A DNA stretch of 7,939 bases, from NCBI GenBank assembly GCA_016934605.1, contig JAFGSO010000111.1, positions 1-7,939 of the forward strand, given 5' to 3'. Of this stretch, positions 1 to 7,417 are shown piece by piece. This DNA comes from Calditrichota bacterium. Lineage in GTDB: Bacteria > Calditrichota > Calditrichia > RBG-13-44-9. Numbering within the stretch: position 1 is the stretch's first letter; every line of letters begins with the position of its first letter. The notes beneath the pieces were generated by a model. It was not told where the DNA came from, did not search any database, and saw only the letters and a program-made list of their open reading frames with translations. The translations under genes and the position numbers were made by a program.

Positions 1-2172
1 GAAAAATCGGATGTCATGACTCCCGAGGTGTTCGATCAGATTTTTTCCGTGGTGGATGAAGTGGAATATATGCTGAATTCTATAGCGGATAAGGGATCTG
101 CTGAGAGTAAAAACTTTCATCAGATCATTGAGAACCTGCGGGAGAATATAATCAAATATGGCGGTGAGCCGGAAGCAGAAAAAGAAGTGGGTGAGTCGGT
201 TGAATCCGCTCCCTTCCAAGAAGAGGTGCAATACCAGGCATCAGAGTTGACGAAAAACGAGTTTCTGCAAAAGAAAAAAACAGATGCCCACGTCCGTATG
301 CATGTCAAGCAAATCGACAGTCTGCTAAACGAGGCAGCGGAGCTGGTAATTTATCATAATCAGTTTAAAACTCAGATAAACAGATATAAAGGTTATGTTC
401 CGAAACTGGATCTTGAAAGTAAAAATCTGCAGAGTATATTATGGCATCTGGAAAAATTGATCAGCCGGCAGCAGCATTTACTGGAGCAGCTCGACAGGGG
501 AGATAAGGGTACCGTCACAACGCTGGAGGAATCTCAAAAAATTAATTATCAAAATCTTAAAGAAGTGAGTGAGAGCCTGCATAGAGTCCACGAAAATTTC
601 ATTCAATCCCTGCAGGGTATTAAAAATTCCGGGAAACTTTATGAGGAGCAACTGCAAAAAATTACCAGATTAAGCAACAGTATTCATGATGAAATTATAA
701 AAGCGAGACTTGTACCCATTGGTCTCCTGTTCCAGCGGTTCCAACGGCCGTTGCGGGACCTGGCCCGTAAAAACAAAAAGAAAATCAGGCTGATCATAGA
801 AGGGGAAAATACCGAGTTGGACCGCATTCTGGCCGATGAACTCTACGAGCCGATGCTACATATTTTCAGGAATGCGCTGGACCATGGAATAGAAACGCCC
901 GCTGAAAGGAAAAAGAATGGTAAGCCGGAAGAAGGATTGATCCGGATTTCCGCCGAACAGGAACGCAACTATGTTTTGATTTCAATTGAAGATGATGGAA
1001 GAGGTATTAACATTTCAGATATTCGCGAAAAGATTGTGGAAAGAGGATTAGTGAACCCGGAAAAGGCAAAGGACCTGACACCGGCAGAATTGTATGAATT
1101 TCTGATGGTTCCGGGATTCAGTACCGCCAGGAAGAAAGGTGTTCTGAGCGGTCGTGGCGTGGGTCTGGATGCCGTGAGAAACCAGATACAGAAAATCAAG
1201 GGTGATTTACGTATTTCTTCCACTCCGCAGCAAAATACCCGTTTCACCATACGCGTGCCGTTCTCCATTACCGTTACTCAGGCCATGCTGGTGGAAGTGA
1301 ATAAAAATGTGTACGCCATTCCACTTTTACAGGTGGAAGAAACCGTGAATATTTCAGATGATAAGTTAGATCTTCAGGATGACGGATATTATCTGACAAT
1401 TCGGAACAGCCAGGTACCGGTGATACCGATGGGAAATCTTTTGGACCTGCGGGGAGAATCTGACAGACAGATAACCCGGGTGAGTCAATATCCGGTAATC
1501 ATAGTGCAGGACGAGGGGCAAAAGGCGGCGCTCCTGGTCGATAAAATTCTGCACCGGGAGGAGATACTGATAAAATCGCTGGGTGGGATGTTACAGGGTG
1601 TGAAATATATTATGGGCGGTTCCATCCTTGCTGACGGACAGGTGGTTCTGGTGCTGGATATCCCGCAGATCGTTTTTAATACACTCAGGACAAAGGAAAA
1701 AAGTCTGAACCTTCAGCCCCGTGATTTTAAAAAGAACGAGAAAAAGCAGACAGATACTTCCTTGAAAAGAACACTCCCAAAGAGGATTATAGAGGGAAGG
1801 AAGCCAAAAATACTGATTGTAGATGATTCATTGAGTATACGAAAATTTTTATCCAGTCTGCTCAGCAAACATAATTATGAAGTGGAAGCGGCCCCCAATG
1901 GTCAATCTGCTATTGAGTTGTTGAGCCAGACCGAATTCGATGCGGTGATTACAGATCTGGAGATGCCCCAGCTTTCGGGATACGACCTGATTGAACATAT
2001 CCGCTCCGATTCCCGCTGGGACGATCTGCCGGTCCTGGTGCTTACCGGGCGTGCCGGTAAAAATATTGAGCAGCAAACGCTAAAACTCGGTGCAAATGAT
2101 TTTATAATCAAACCGTTCAAGGAGAAAGAACTTCTCGATAAACTGAAGAATTTTATTGAGAGGAATGAATGA
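1..2172 (+). CDS. Hybrid CheA-type histidine kinase with C-terminal receiver (5' partial)
   Basis: Chemotaxis-family sensor kinase. It would autophosphorylate an HPt histidine and pass the phosphate to its own or a separate receiver. The frame is open from base 1, and the first ~30 residues resemble the tail of an HPt domain, so ATG 16 is probably internal and the phospho-histidine lies upstream. Counting from ATG 16: linker ~55-90 with no P2 domain seen; long helical dimerisation/spacer region ~93-230; ATPase domain ~235-415 with N-box H282/N286/D289-H290-G291, G1 box D326-D327-G328-R-G330 and G2 box G379-R-G-V-G383; CheW-like domain ~420-560; basic linker; receiver ~597-718 with acidic pair D603/D604, phospho-acceptor D647, T677 and K699-P700. 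All catalytic residues in view are intact. The long helical spacer and terminal receiver resemble PilL/ChpA twitching-type kinases more than enteric CheA. The stop overlaps the next start by four bases. The call is firm; the pathway served is unknown. Confidence 0.93.
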   Translation, partial: EKSDVMTPEVFDQIFSVVDEVEYMLNSIADKGSAESKNFHQIIENLRENIIKYGGEPEAEKEVGESVESAPFQEEVQYQASELTKNEFLQKKKTDAHVRMHVKQIDSLLNEAAELVIYHNQFKTQINRYKGYVPKLDLESKNLQSILWHLEKLISRQQHLLEQLDRGDKGTVTTLEESQKINYQNLKEVSESLHRVHENFIQSLQGIKNSGKLYEEQLQKITRLSNSIHDEIIKARLVPIGLLFQRFQRPLRDLARKNKKKIRLIIEGENTELDRILADELYEPMLHIFRNALDHGIETPAERKKNGKPEEGLIRISAEQERNYVLISIEDDGRGINISDIREKIVERGLVNPEKAKDLTPAELYEFLMVPGFSTARKKGVLSGRGVGLDAVRNQIQKIKGDLRISSTPQQNTRFTIRVPFSITVTQAMLVEVNKNVYAIPLLQVEETVNISDDKLDLQDDGYYLTIRNSQVPVIPMGNLLDLRGESDRQITRVSQYPVIIVQDEGQKAALLVDKILHREEILIKSLGGMLQGVKYIMGGSILADGQVVLVLDIPQIVFNTLRTKEKSLNLQPRDFKKNEKKQTDTSLKRTLPKRIIEGRKPKILIVDDSLSIRKFLSSLLSKHNYEVEAAPNGQSAIELLSQTEFDAVITDLEMPQLSGYDLIEHIRSDSRWDDLPVLVLTGRAGKNIEQQTLKLGANDFIIKPFKEKELLDKLKNFIERNE

Positions 2173-3731
2173 TTGGTTGGGTGAAAGAGCAGCAAAATAG
2201 GCGTTGCTTTTTTATCAGAAGTTTTTCAGAAAGGAATAGATTTACCGTGTTTTCACCAGGCCAGAAATCCCGGCTGAATTTTTTACTGCCGCAGAAGTAT
2301 GTGTTGACAGGTATAGTCTTGTTTTTAATGATTATTTATCAGGCACCGGCTCAGAATTTCATCTCCGGCGAAGTGTCGCAAAATACCCGCTGGAGAGGTG
2401 AAATATTTATTAACGGAGATGTGATTGTTCCACAGGGAGTCATCCTTTCCATCGAAGAAGGTAGTAAAATTTATTTCAAAGCGAATACAGACGTCACCAG
2501 TTCAGGAAAAGATAGAGAACGCTCGGAACTTATAATAAATGGAGTCTTGCAGGCCAGATCTGCTGATCCGCTTCGCTCGATAGTTTTTACATCGTTGAGT
2601 GAAAATCCTCAGATGAATGACTGGTACGGAATTACCGTAAAAAATTTTTTCGATAAATCTCTGCTGGAAAATTGTGTGGTGGAATTCGGATACAAGGGGC
2701 TTACCTGCTATGGAAGTTCTCCTCAGATCATTGGGGGAGAGTATCGTTTTAATCACCATTCCGGAATCAGTTGCGAAGTGAAATCCAATCCGATATTTCA
2801 GAATGTCATTCTTTTTGGCAATGGTTTTGCAGGCATTAATTGTGAACTGGCTTCGAATCCGGTGATTTCGGGGTGCACCATTTCTGAAAATAATTATGGG
2901 GTGGTCATTTTCAGCCGATCTACTCCGGATCTGGGCACTGTTCCTCCAACCGGCGGCCAAAGTGAGGGTCGAAACAGGTTAACAAACAACTTTGACTTTG
3001 AAATTTACAACCATTCCAGTGAAACCATACAGGCTCAGAATAATTCCTGGATGTCTGTCAGTATCCGGGATATTCAGGCGGTTATTTACGACAGACAGGA
3101 TAATTCATCGTATGGAGAGGTGATTTTCCGGCCGATTTTTTCGGAGCGCCGTATCAGGATTCCCTATGCTGCCTCCGTGGCAGGTCGTTCGTTGTCCGAG
3201 AAACCAGCCGTGAGTAGTGATACTGCTACGCTCTTCGCAGAAGGTCCGACTGCTACAGTGAAAAGCGATTCCTTCAAATCAACTCCGCAGATTGCTCAGG
3301 GCAGCGGTTCACTCTCTGCAGCTGTTACCGAGCAGCCACCGGCAGAACTTCTTTCACCCAGTTTGCCGGAGGCAGTTTCCGCTTTCCGGGAAAGCCGGCA
3401 GCAGACGACGGCTTCAGTGGAAGAGCCTCAGATTCAGGGCCCGCTGCTGGAAACTTTTCTGGACAGCGGCCGGCGGCAATATGTAAATAAAGCGGTGCCA
3501 CTTTATCCTGAGATTTATCGCAAAACCGGCACTGAAGGGGACGTATTGGTTGAAGTGATCGTTAATCAGGTAGGAACTATTGAGAATTACCGTGTTCTGA
3601 AATCTGACGGAGATCTCTTTACCGAATCAGCACTGGTAGCACTGAAGAAATTCCGATATCAACCGGGATTGTTTAAAAATAAACCTGTACAGTTCAAGAT
3701 TATTGAGAGGTTCCGCTTTAAACTGAATTAA
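2169..3731 (+). CDS. Exported right-handed beta-helix protein with TonB C-terminal domain
   Basis: Not a standard TonB. Residues 44-60 are a hydrophobic segment ending in A59-P60-A61, read as a signal peptide or membrane anchor. Residues ~66-325 look like a right-handed parallel beta-helix: repeated short strands with NPxI/SPxI turns (SSPQI 183-187, SNPIF 206-210, SNPVI 229-233), and a closing NNSW...YDRQDN...GEVIFRP segment (291-322) typical of NosD-like beta-helix proteins. Residues ~340-430 are a Ser/Thr/Pro/Ala-rich linker. Residues ~438-520 match the TonB C-terminal fold (PLYP 444-447, GxEGDVLVEVIVNQVGTI, ALKKFRYQPG, terminal FRFKL). ATG 2169 has GAGAGGA just upstream and overlaps the kinase stop. 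GTG 2247 (residue 27), preceded by AAGGA at 2231-2235, would give a shorter, more classical signal peptide and is a real alternative. It may contact outer-membrane transporters or carry cargo; the role is inferred. Domain calls are confident, function is not. Confidence 0.85.
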   Translation: MIGWVKEQQNRRCFFIRSFSERNRFTVFSPGQKSRLNFLLPQKYVLTGIVLFLMIIYQAPAQNFISGEVSQNTRWRGEIFINGDVIVPQGVILSIEEGSKIYFKANTDVTSSGKDRERSELIINGVLQARSADPLRSIVFTSLSENPQMNDWYGITVKNFFDKSLLENCVVEFGYKGLTCYGSSPQIIGGEYRFNHHSGISCEVKSNPIFQNVILFGNGFAGINCELASNPVISGCTISENNYGVVIFSRSTPDLGTVPPTGGQSEGRNRLTNNFDFEIYNHSSETIQAQNNSWMSVSIRDIQAVIYDRQDNSSYGEVIFRPIFSERRIRIPYAASVAGRSLSEKPAVSSDTATLFAEGPTATVKSDSFKSTPQIAQGSGSLSAAVTEQPPAELLSPSLPEAVSAFRESRQQTTASVEEPQIQGPLLETFLDSGRRQYVNKAVPLYPEIYRKTGTEGDVLVEVIVNQVGTIENYRVLKSDGDLFTESALVALKKFRYQPGLFKNKPVQFKIIERFRFKLN

Positions 3732-3736
3732 GGCCA

Positions 3737-4366
3737 ATGAGGGTGCAAAAGAAAAATTATCTGGTGGGGATCGCGGGAAATATCGGTGTCGGTAAAACTA
3801 CACTCACCCGCAATCTTGCTGAAAGACTCGGATGGCAGCCATATTTTGAAAGTGTGATTGATAATCCCTATCTGAATGATTTTTATCGGGATATGCGACG
3901 CTGGAGCTTCAATCTCCAGATATATTTTCTGGCACACCGCTTCCGCTCTCAAAAGGAAATAATCGATCTGGGTCTTCCGGCCATCCAGGATCGTACTATT
4001 TATGAAGATGTGGAAATATTTGCCAAATCTTTATATGAGCAGGGGTATATGAACGACCGGGATTATACCACCTACCGCGAGTTATTCAAAGATATGTCTT
4101 TCTTCCTTCCTAAACCGGATCTGATCATTTATCTGAAGGCATCGCTCAAAACACTTCTGTTACGGATTAAGTCACGTGGAAGGGATTTCGAACAGTCGAT
4201 TTCGCCGGATTACCTGGAATATCTGAATCTTGCCTACGACCGGTGGATGAAGGAGGCACGGGAGAAATTCACCGTGCTGACCATCGATGCAGACAAGGTT
4301 GATTTTCTCAGGGAAAATGATAAATTCGAACAACTGGTAAAAACCATCCGTGAATACTGCCCGTAA
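3737..4366 (+). CDS. Deoxynucleoside kinase (dNK family)
   Basis: Predicted cytosolic nucleotide-salvage enzyme transferring the gamma-phosphate of ATP to the 5'-OH of a deoxynucleoside. It has the P-loop G14-N-I-G-V-G-K20-T21, the E38 region (FESVIDNPYL) expected to hold the catalytic base, the D85-R86-T87 motif (DRS/DRT) that marks dNK/dGK/dCK enzymes, and an arginine-rich lid at ~143-153 (R143, R147, R149). At 209 residues it has normal length for bacterial dGuo/dAdo kinases. Substrate choice among dG, dA, dC and dT cannot be read safely from sequence; the similarity to bacterial purine deoxynucleoside kinases is an impression only. It begins five bases after the previous stop. AAGG at 3730-3733 is very close to ATG 3737 and better spaced for GTG 3743, which would drop two residues. 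Its 3' end overlaps the next gene by 17 bases. Confidence 0.92.
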   Translation: MRVQKKNYLVGIAGNIGVGKTTLTRNLAERLGWQPYFESVIDNPYLNDFYRDMRRWSFNLQIYFLAHRFRSQKEIIDLGLPAIQDRTIYEDVEIFAKSLYEQGYMNDRDYTTYRELFKDMSFFLPKPDLIIYLKASLKTLLLRIKSRGRDFEQSISPDYLEYLNLAYDRWMKEAREKFTVLTIDADKVDFLRENDKFEQLVKTIREYCP

Positions 4367-5666
4367 ACCGCATCTGCTTTTTATTTCATATTATTTTCCA
4401 CCGATGGGCGGAGGCGGCGTTCAAAGAATTCTCAAATCATTAAAATACTGGGATTATGATCGGTTCAAGGTTTCAGTTCTCACCGTCAAAGCCAGTCATT
4501 TTTATGCAGAGGATGAATCGCTGGCTGAGGAAATTCCCACAGAAGTGAAGGTGTTTCGATCCGGTACGCTCGATCCGTTCCGAATTATGTACCTGCTGAA
4601 AAAAAAAATGCTGCTATCTTCCCGAAAAAAAACAAGTTCTGCCAGGGAGAGTGGTTCACGGTTACGTAGCATATCCAATTTACTGTTCTTACCGGATAGC
4701 CGTGTTCTGTGGTTTCCTTTTGCCATCGCAAAACTGCTTAAGATTAACCGCGAAGATCCCGTTGATATGATTGTGGCTACCATGCCGCCATTTTCCGGCG
4801 GACTGAATGCCGCAATATTTAAAATTTTGAAAAAGGTTCCTTTTATTTCGGATTTCCGTGATGCCTGGACGGATAATGCCTATATGCCTCCGGCCACTAT
4901 TTTCCACGAAAAGTTACAGAGCTGGTTCGAGAAAAAAGTGGTGAATGCCTCAAAAGGTATCATTTTTATTAATCCGCATCTGCGGGATTACTATTTTACC
5001 AGATATCACGATTTAGAGCGCCGCAACACGGCAGTTATCAGAAATGGATACGATCCGGATGATTTCAGGGATCTGAAAAAGAGGACTGAAACCGGGGACA
5101 AATTCTTCAGGCTGGGCATTGTGGGAACAGTTTATTCCCATGGGAATTCACCCCTTACATTGTTACGGACGCTTTCGGAACTCAGAAGGGAACAGCCTGA
5201 CATTTACCGGCGGATCCGGATCATTTTTATCGGAAAATGGTCTGCCGATTTTCTAAAAGTGGTAGAAAAGTTCAATATCGGTAGTCAATTACAATTTGTT
5301 GATTATCTTCCCCACCGGAATGCGCTTGAACAGGCTGTGACCTTCGATGCCCTGGCGCTGGCCATTCAGAGTAACAGGAAGGGAAGCAGGTTTGTTACCC
5401 CGGGCCGGATTTATGAATATCTATATTTGAAAAAGCCGATACTGGCCATGTGCCCCCCGGATAGTGATCTGGCGGCACTGGTGAGGAACTGTCATGCCGG
5501 GGAAGCAGTGGATTATGAGGATATCGGCGGGATCCGAGAAGTATTACAGGAATGGGTACAACACAAAGATTCTCTGAATACCATGTATGAACACCGGGAA
5601 ATGAAGCAGTTTCAGCGGGGAACACTGACCGCTGTTATGATGGATTTCATCGAAAAATGCCTGTGA
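4350..5666 (+). CDS. Glycosyltransferase, GT4-like (GT-B fold)
   Basis: Probable nucleotide-sugar-dependent glycosyltransferase for surface polysaccharide or glycan assembly at the cytoplasmic face of the inner membrane. N-terminal acceptor half: SYYFPPMGGGGVQR (13-26), the glycine-rich loop after the first strand, and ISDFRDAW (166-173), common in WcaI-like GT4 proteins. C-terminal donor half: VIRNGYDPDDF (229-239), LGIVGT (255-260) and PGRIYEYL (351-358), where E356 is the likely donor-binding glutamate. At 438 residues it is full length. The start is GTG 4350, inside the kinase gene; the next ATG (4404) would delete the beginning of the GGGGVQR loop, so GTG is preferred although no clear Shine-Dalgarno is seen. 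Translation is probably coupled to the upstream gene. Residues ~83-106 form a Lys/Arg/Ser-rich loop encoded across A10 and A8 runs. Acceptor and sugar are unknown. Confidence 0.9.
   Translation: MNTARKPHLLFISYYFPPMGGGGVQRILKSLKYWDYDRFKVSVLTVKASHFYAEDESLAEEIPTEVKVFRSGTLDPFRIMYLLKKKMLLSSRKKTSSARESGSRLRSISNLLFLPDSRVLWFPFAIAKLLKINREDPVDMIVATMPPFSGGLNAAIFKILKKVPFISDFRDAWTDNAYMPPATIFHEKLQSWFEKKVVNASKGIIFINPHLRDYYFTRYHDLERRNTAVIRNGYDPDDFRDLKKRTETGDKFFRLGIVGTVYSHGNSPLTLLRTLSELRREQPDIYRRIRIIFIGKWSADFLKVVEKFNIGSQLQFVDYLPHRNALEQAVTFDALALAIQSNRKGSRFVTPGRIYEYLYLKKPILAMCPPDSDLAALVRNCHAGEAVDYEDIGGIREVLQEWVQHKDSLNTMYEHREMKQFQRGTLTAVMMDFIEKCL
4599..4632 (+). repeat. Paired poly-A tracts (A10 and A8) inside the glycosyltransferase gene
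   Basis: Ten consecutive A lie at 4599-4608, in frame as three lysine codons plus the A of the next ATG. Eight more A lie at 4625-4632. Such runs are prone to replication or transcriptional slippage. One extra A in the first tract leads to a TAG stop near 4671, truncating the enzyme after roughly 107 residues. Loss of one A gives a frame that stays open for a stretch, and a compensating change in the second tract would restore the original frame. Confidence 0.8.
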
Positions 5667-5701
5667 AGAAATTACAGGAACTTCCTGAATTACCTTATGA
5701 T

Positions 5702-5728
5702 AAAAAAATCAATCCAGCTGGCCGGTTG
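5702..5728 (-). terminator. Probable intrinsic terminator of the ammonia-lyase gene, overlapping its stop codon
   Basis: Read on the minus strand, CAACCGG (5728-5722) pairs with CTGG-A-TTG (5717-5710) around a CCAG tetraloop. This gives seven base pairs with one G-U wobble and one bulged A. After one A comes a run of seven T (5708-5702). The stop codon (5711-5709) sits at the base of the hairpin, so the terminator is built partly from coding sequence. On the plus strand the wobble becomes an A-C mismatch and no T-run follows, so it should not terminate the convergent glycosyltransferase transcript. Confidence 0.5.
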
Positions 5729-7337
5729 TCTTCTCTACCGTAGCCAGTATTTCCCCTGAACGGACAATTTCATTGGCTTTTTCAATAAATAAATACACCG
5801 GGCGGTCTTCTTTCAGAAAAGGAATGGACTCTCTGATAAATCGGTAGGCAACAGCAGTCCCTTTTCCCAGGATTTCTTCCGGACGTCCCGCTGCCATTTC
5901 GCGAAGCCGAAAATCCAGTGCCTGGGCCGCATACAACATTTCGATTCCGATAATTTTCTGAAGATTGGTCAGGATGGTGCTGGCCTTCCTGGCAGCGACA
6001 GGTGCCATGCTGACATGATCTTCCTGGTTTTCGCAGGTTGGAATAGAGTCGATGCTGGCTGGAAATGCCAGACTCTTGTTTTCCGATACCAGTGCTGCTG
6101 CAGTATACTGGGCCAGCATCAACCCGCTCTCCAGTCCGCTGTTCTCGGTAAGAAATGAAGGAAGCCCGCCGTTCAGATTCTTATCCGAAAGCTTGAAAAT
6201 CCGGCGTTCAGCTATACTACCCACTTCACACAACACCATCGCCATCAGATCTGCAGCAAAACCCACCGGCTGTGCATGAAAATTACCGCCTGAAATGGCT
6301 TTGTCCTCACCGGAGAGTTCCGGGAAAATGACAGGATTATCGGTGGTCGCATTTATTTCGGTTTTGACAATTGAACCGATGTAATCCAGTGCATCCCTCA
6401 CACCGGCAATTACCTGCGGGTGACAGCGCAGGCTGTAGGCATCCTGAACCTTTTCGGGATGACGGTCCATCAGCCGGCTTCCTTCGGTCAACCGCCGGAT
6501 ATTGGAGGCCGTCCTGATCTGCCCGGGATGAGGTCTCAAGGCGTGCAGTTCTTCCCGGAATGCCCGCGAAATGCCTTCCAGCGCTTCAAGTGACATAGCC
6601 ATGGCCACATCAGCAAGTCGGATAACCCGAAGGGCATCATAAAGCGTGCTGGCCAGTATGGCGGTGGAAATCTGCGTTCCGTTATTGAGAGCCAGACCCT
6701 CCTTGGCTTCCAGGACAATCCGGGGAATCCCGGCCTTTTGCATCGCTCTGGTGCCGGACATGAGTTCACAGCTGTTGCTCTCCGGATCCAGATAATAAGC
6801 CTGCCCACTCTCCGATTCATGATCCCTCTTAACACCACGACTGATTACCAGTCCGATGTGGGAGAGAGGAGCTAGATCTCCGCTGGCACCCAGAGAACCC
6901 TGCTCAGGAACCCAGGGAGTTACCCCTGCTTCCAGCATTCTAATGACTGTTTCTACTAATTCCATTCTGACGCCGGAGTGCCCCTTGGCAAATGTGTTGA
7001 TTCTCATCAGCATAGCGGCGCGGACAATCCCGATCTCCAGGGGATTACCTGCACCGGCTGCATGACTCATAATCAGGTTTCGCTGAAGGTCTTTCAGTTT
7101 TTCCCGGTCTATGGTAACTGTCGCCTTCGATCCGAAACCGGTGTTGATTCCGTAGACCACCGGACTGCCGTTTTTCTGAACTGAATCCACCCAGGCACGA
7201 CTTTTCTGAATGCGCTCTATGGCGTTTTCATCCAGTTGAATTAGAAAGGCAGGATCCCGGCTGGCCTGAATCAAATCTTCCAGGGTTAAACTGTTTCCGT
7301 CCAGTACCAGCTTCTTGTTTTTTCGGGGACTATCCAC
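5709..7337 (-). CDS. hutH: Histidine ammonia-lyase family protein (MIO-dependent aromatic amino acid lyase)
   Basis: Predicted cytosolic homotetramer that deaminates L-histidine to urocanate, using the MIO group formed from A151-S152-G153 in GSLGASGDLAPLSH (147-160). Other family residues are present: Y62 in VYGINTGFG, N220 in LNNGTQ, Y301 and R304 in QDAYSLRCHPQV, F353 in GGNFHAQP, and E439 in ENQEDHVSM. The S91-H92 pair and the QEDHVSM motif are HAL-like; tyrosine and phenylalanine lyases usually have HL or FL at the first site. At 542 residues it is 30-40 longer than typical HutH, partly through a longer segment at ~168-195. N219 precedes the catalytic N220, where most HALs have a hydrophobic residue. 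The start is GTG 7337, supported by GGAGAG four bases upstream. No other hut gene is visible, so an aminomutase or a different aromatic substrate is not excluded. The gene converges on the glycosyltransferase and diverges from the protease. Confidence 0.9.
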   Translation of the reverse strand: MDSPRKNKKLVLDGNSLTLEDLIQASRDPAFLIQLDENAIERIQKSRAWVDSVQKNGSPVVYGINTGFGSKATVTIDREKLKDLQRNLIMSHAAGAGNPLEIGIVRAAMLMRINTFAKGHSGVRMELVETVIRMLEAGVTPWVPEQGSLGASGDLAPLSHIGLVISRGVKRDHESESGQAYYLDPESNSCELMSGTRAMQKAGIPRIVLEAKEGLALNNGTQISTAILASTLYDALRVIRLADVAMAMSLEALEGISRAFREELHALRPHPGQIRTASNIRRLTEGSRLMDRHPEKVQDAYSLRCHPQVIAGVRDALDYIGSIVKTEINATTDNPVIFPELSGEDKAISGGNFHAQPVGFAADLMAMVLCEVGSIAERRIFKLSDKNLNGGLPSFLTENSGLESGLMLAQYTAAALVSENKSLAFPASIDSIPTCENQEDHVSMAPVAARKASTILTNLQKIIGIEMLYAAQALDFRLREMAAGRPEEILGKGTAVAYRFIRESIPFLKEDRPVYLFIEKANEIVRSGEILATVEKTTGQLD

Positions 7338-7341
7338 ACGA

Positions 7342-7347
7342 CTCTCC
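7342..7347 (-). promoter_or_regulatory. Ribosome binding site fixing the GTG start of the ammonia-lyase
   Basis: On the minus strand GGAGAG lies four bases before GTG 7337. No comparably placed Shine-Dalgarno was seen for another in-frame start, so this supports the GTG. Confidence 0.6.
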
Positions 7348-7363
7348 GCTGTAAGGTTTCCTT

Positions 7364-7396
7364 CAAAAATAGAAACTGTTCACTGATTTGAGCAAG
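7364..7396 (-). promoter_or_regulatory. Candidate promoter for the ammonia-lyase gene
   Basis: On the minus strand TTGCTC (7395-7390) and TATTTT (7371-7366) are 18 bases apart, a weak sigma-70 layout. The same place reads CTTG, 21 bases, then TATTTTTG (7371-7364), which fits the TAnnTTTG -7 box of Bacteroidetes-type promoters. Either would give a leader of roughly 20 bases that includes the GGAGAG ribosome site. This is consensus matching by eye only. Confidence 0.35.
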
Positions 7397-7417
7397 GTCT
7401 TTTTATTAAAATAATAC
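7388..7417 (+). promoter_or_regulatory. Candidate promoter for the hydrogenase maturation protease gene
   Basis: On the plus strand TTGAGC (7388-7393) is 18 bases from TAATAC (7412-7417) in an AT-rich stretch. TAAAAT (7407-7412) is an alternative -10 box without a good -35. The TTGAGC overlaps the lyase -35 candidate almost completely. Weak matches, judged by eye. Confidence 0.25.

Noticed and set aside
16..18. ATG 16 as the true start of the kinase
   Set aside because: The frame is open to base 1, the sequence on both sides of it reads like an HPt domain tail, and no strong ribosome site precedes it. A CheA without an HPt domain would also be unusual.
2502..2960. 152-codon minus-strand open frame opposite the beta-helix gene
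   Set aside because: It lies wholly inside a well-supported gene, shows no recognisable motif, and has a composition expected of an antisense shadow.
2153..3712. Repeated TTATTGAGAGG near the ends of the kinase and TonB-domain genes
   Set aside because: An 11-base match inside two coding sequences, in different protein contexts and with no further similarity; most likely chance.
5675..5687. Perfect inverted repeat CAGGAACTTCCTG just after the glycosyltransferase stop, as a terminator
   Set aside because: The usable stem is only five base pairs with a three-base loop, and no T-run follows on the plus strand.
5657..5743. 28-codon plus-strand frame starting at ATG 5657, overlapping the end of the glycosyltransferase gene
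   Set aside because: The start position resembles a coupled gene, but there is no clear Shine-Dalgarno, no recognisable motif, and its second half runs antisense into the lyase gene. It could be a remnant, but nothing supports that.
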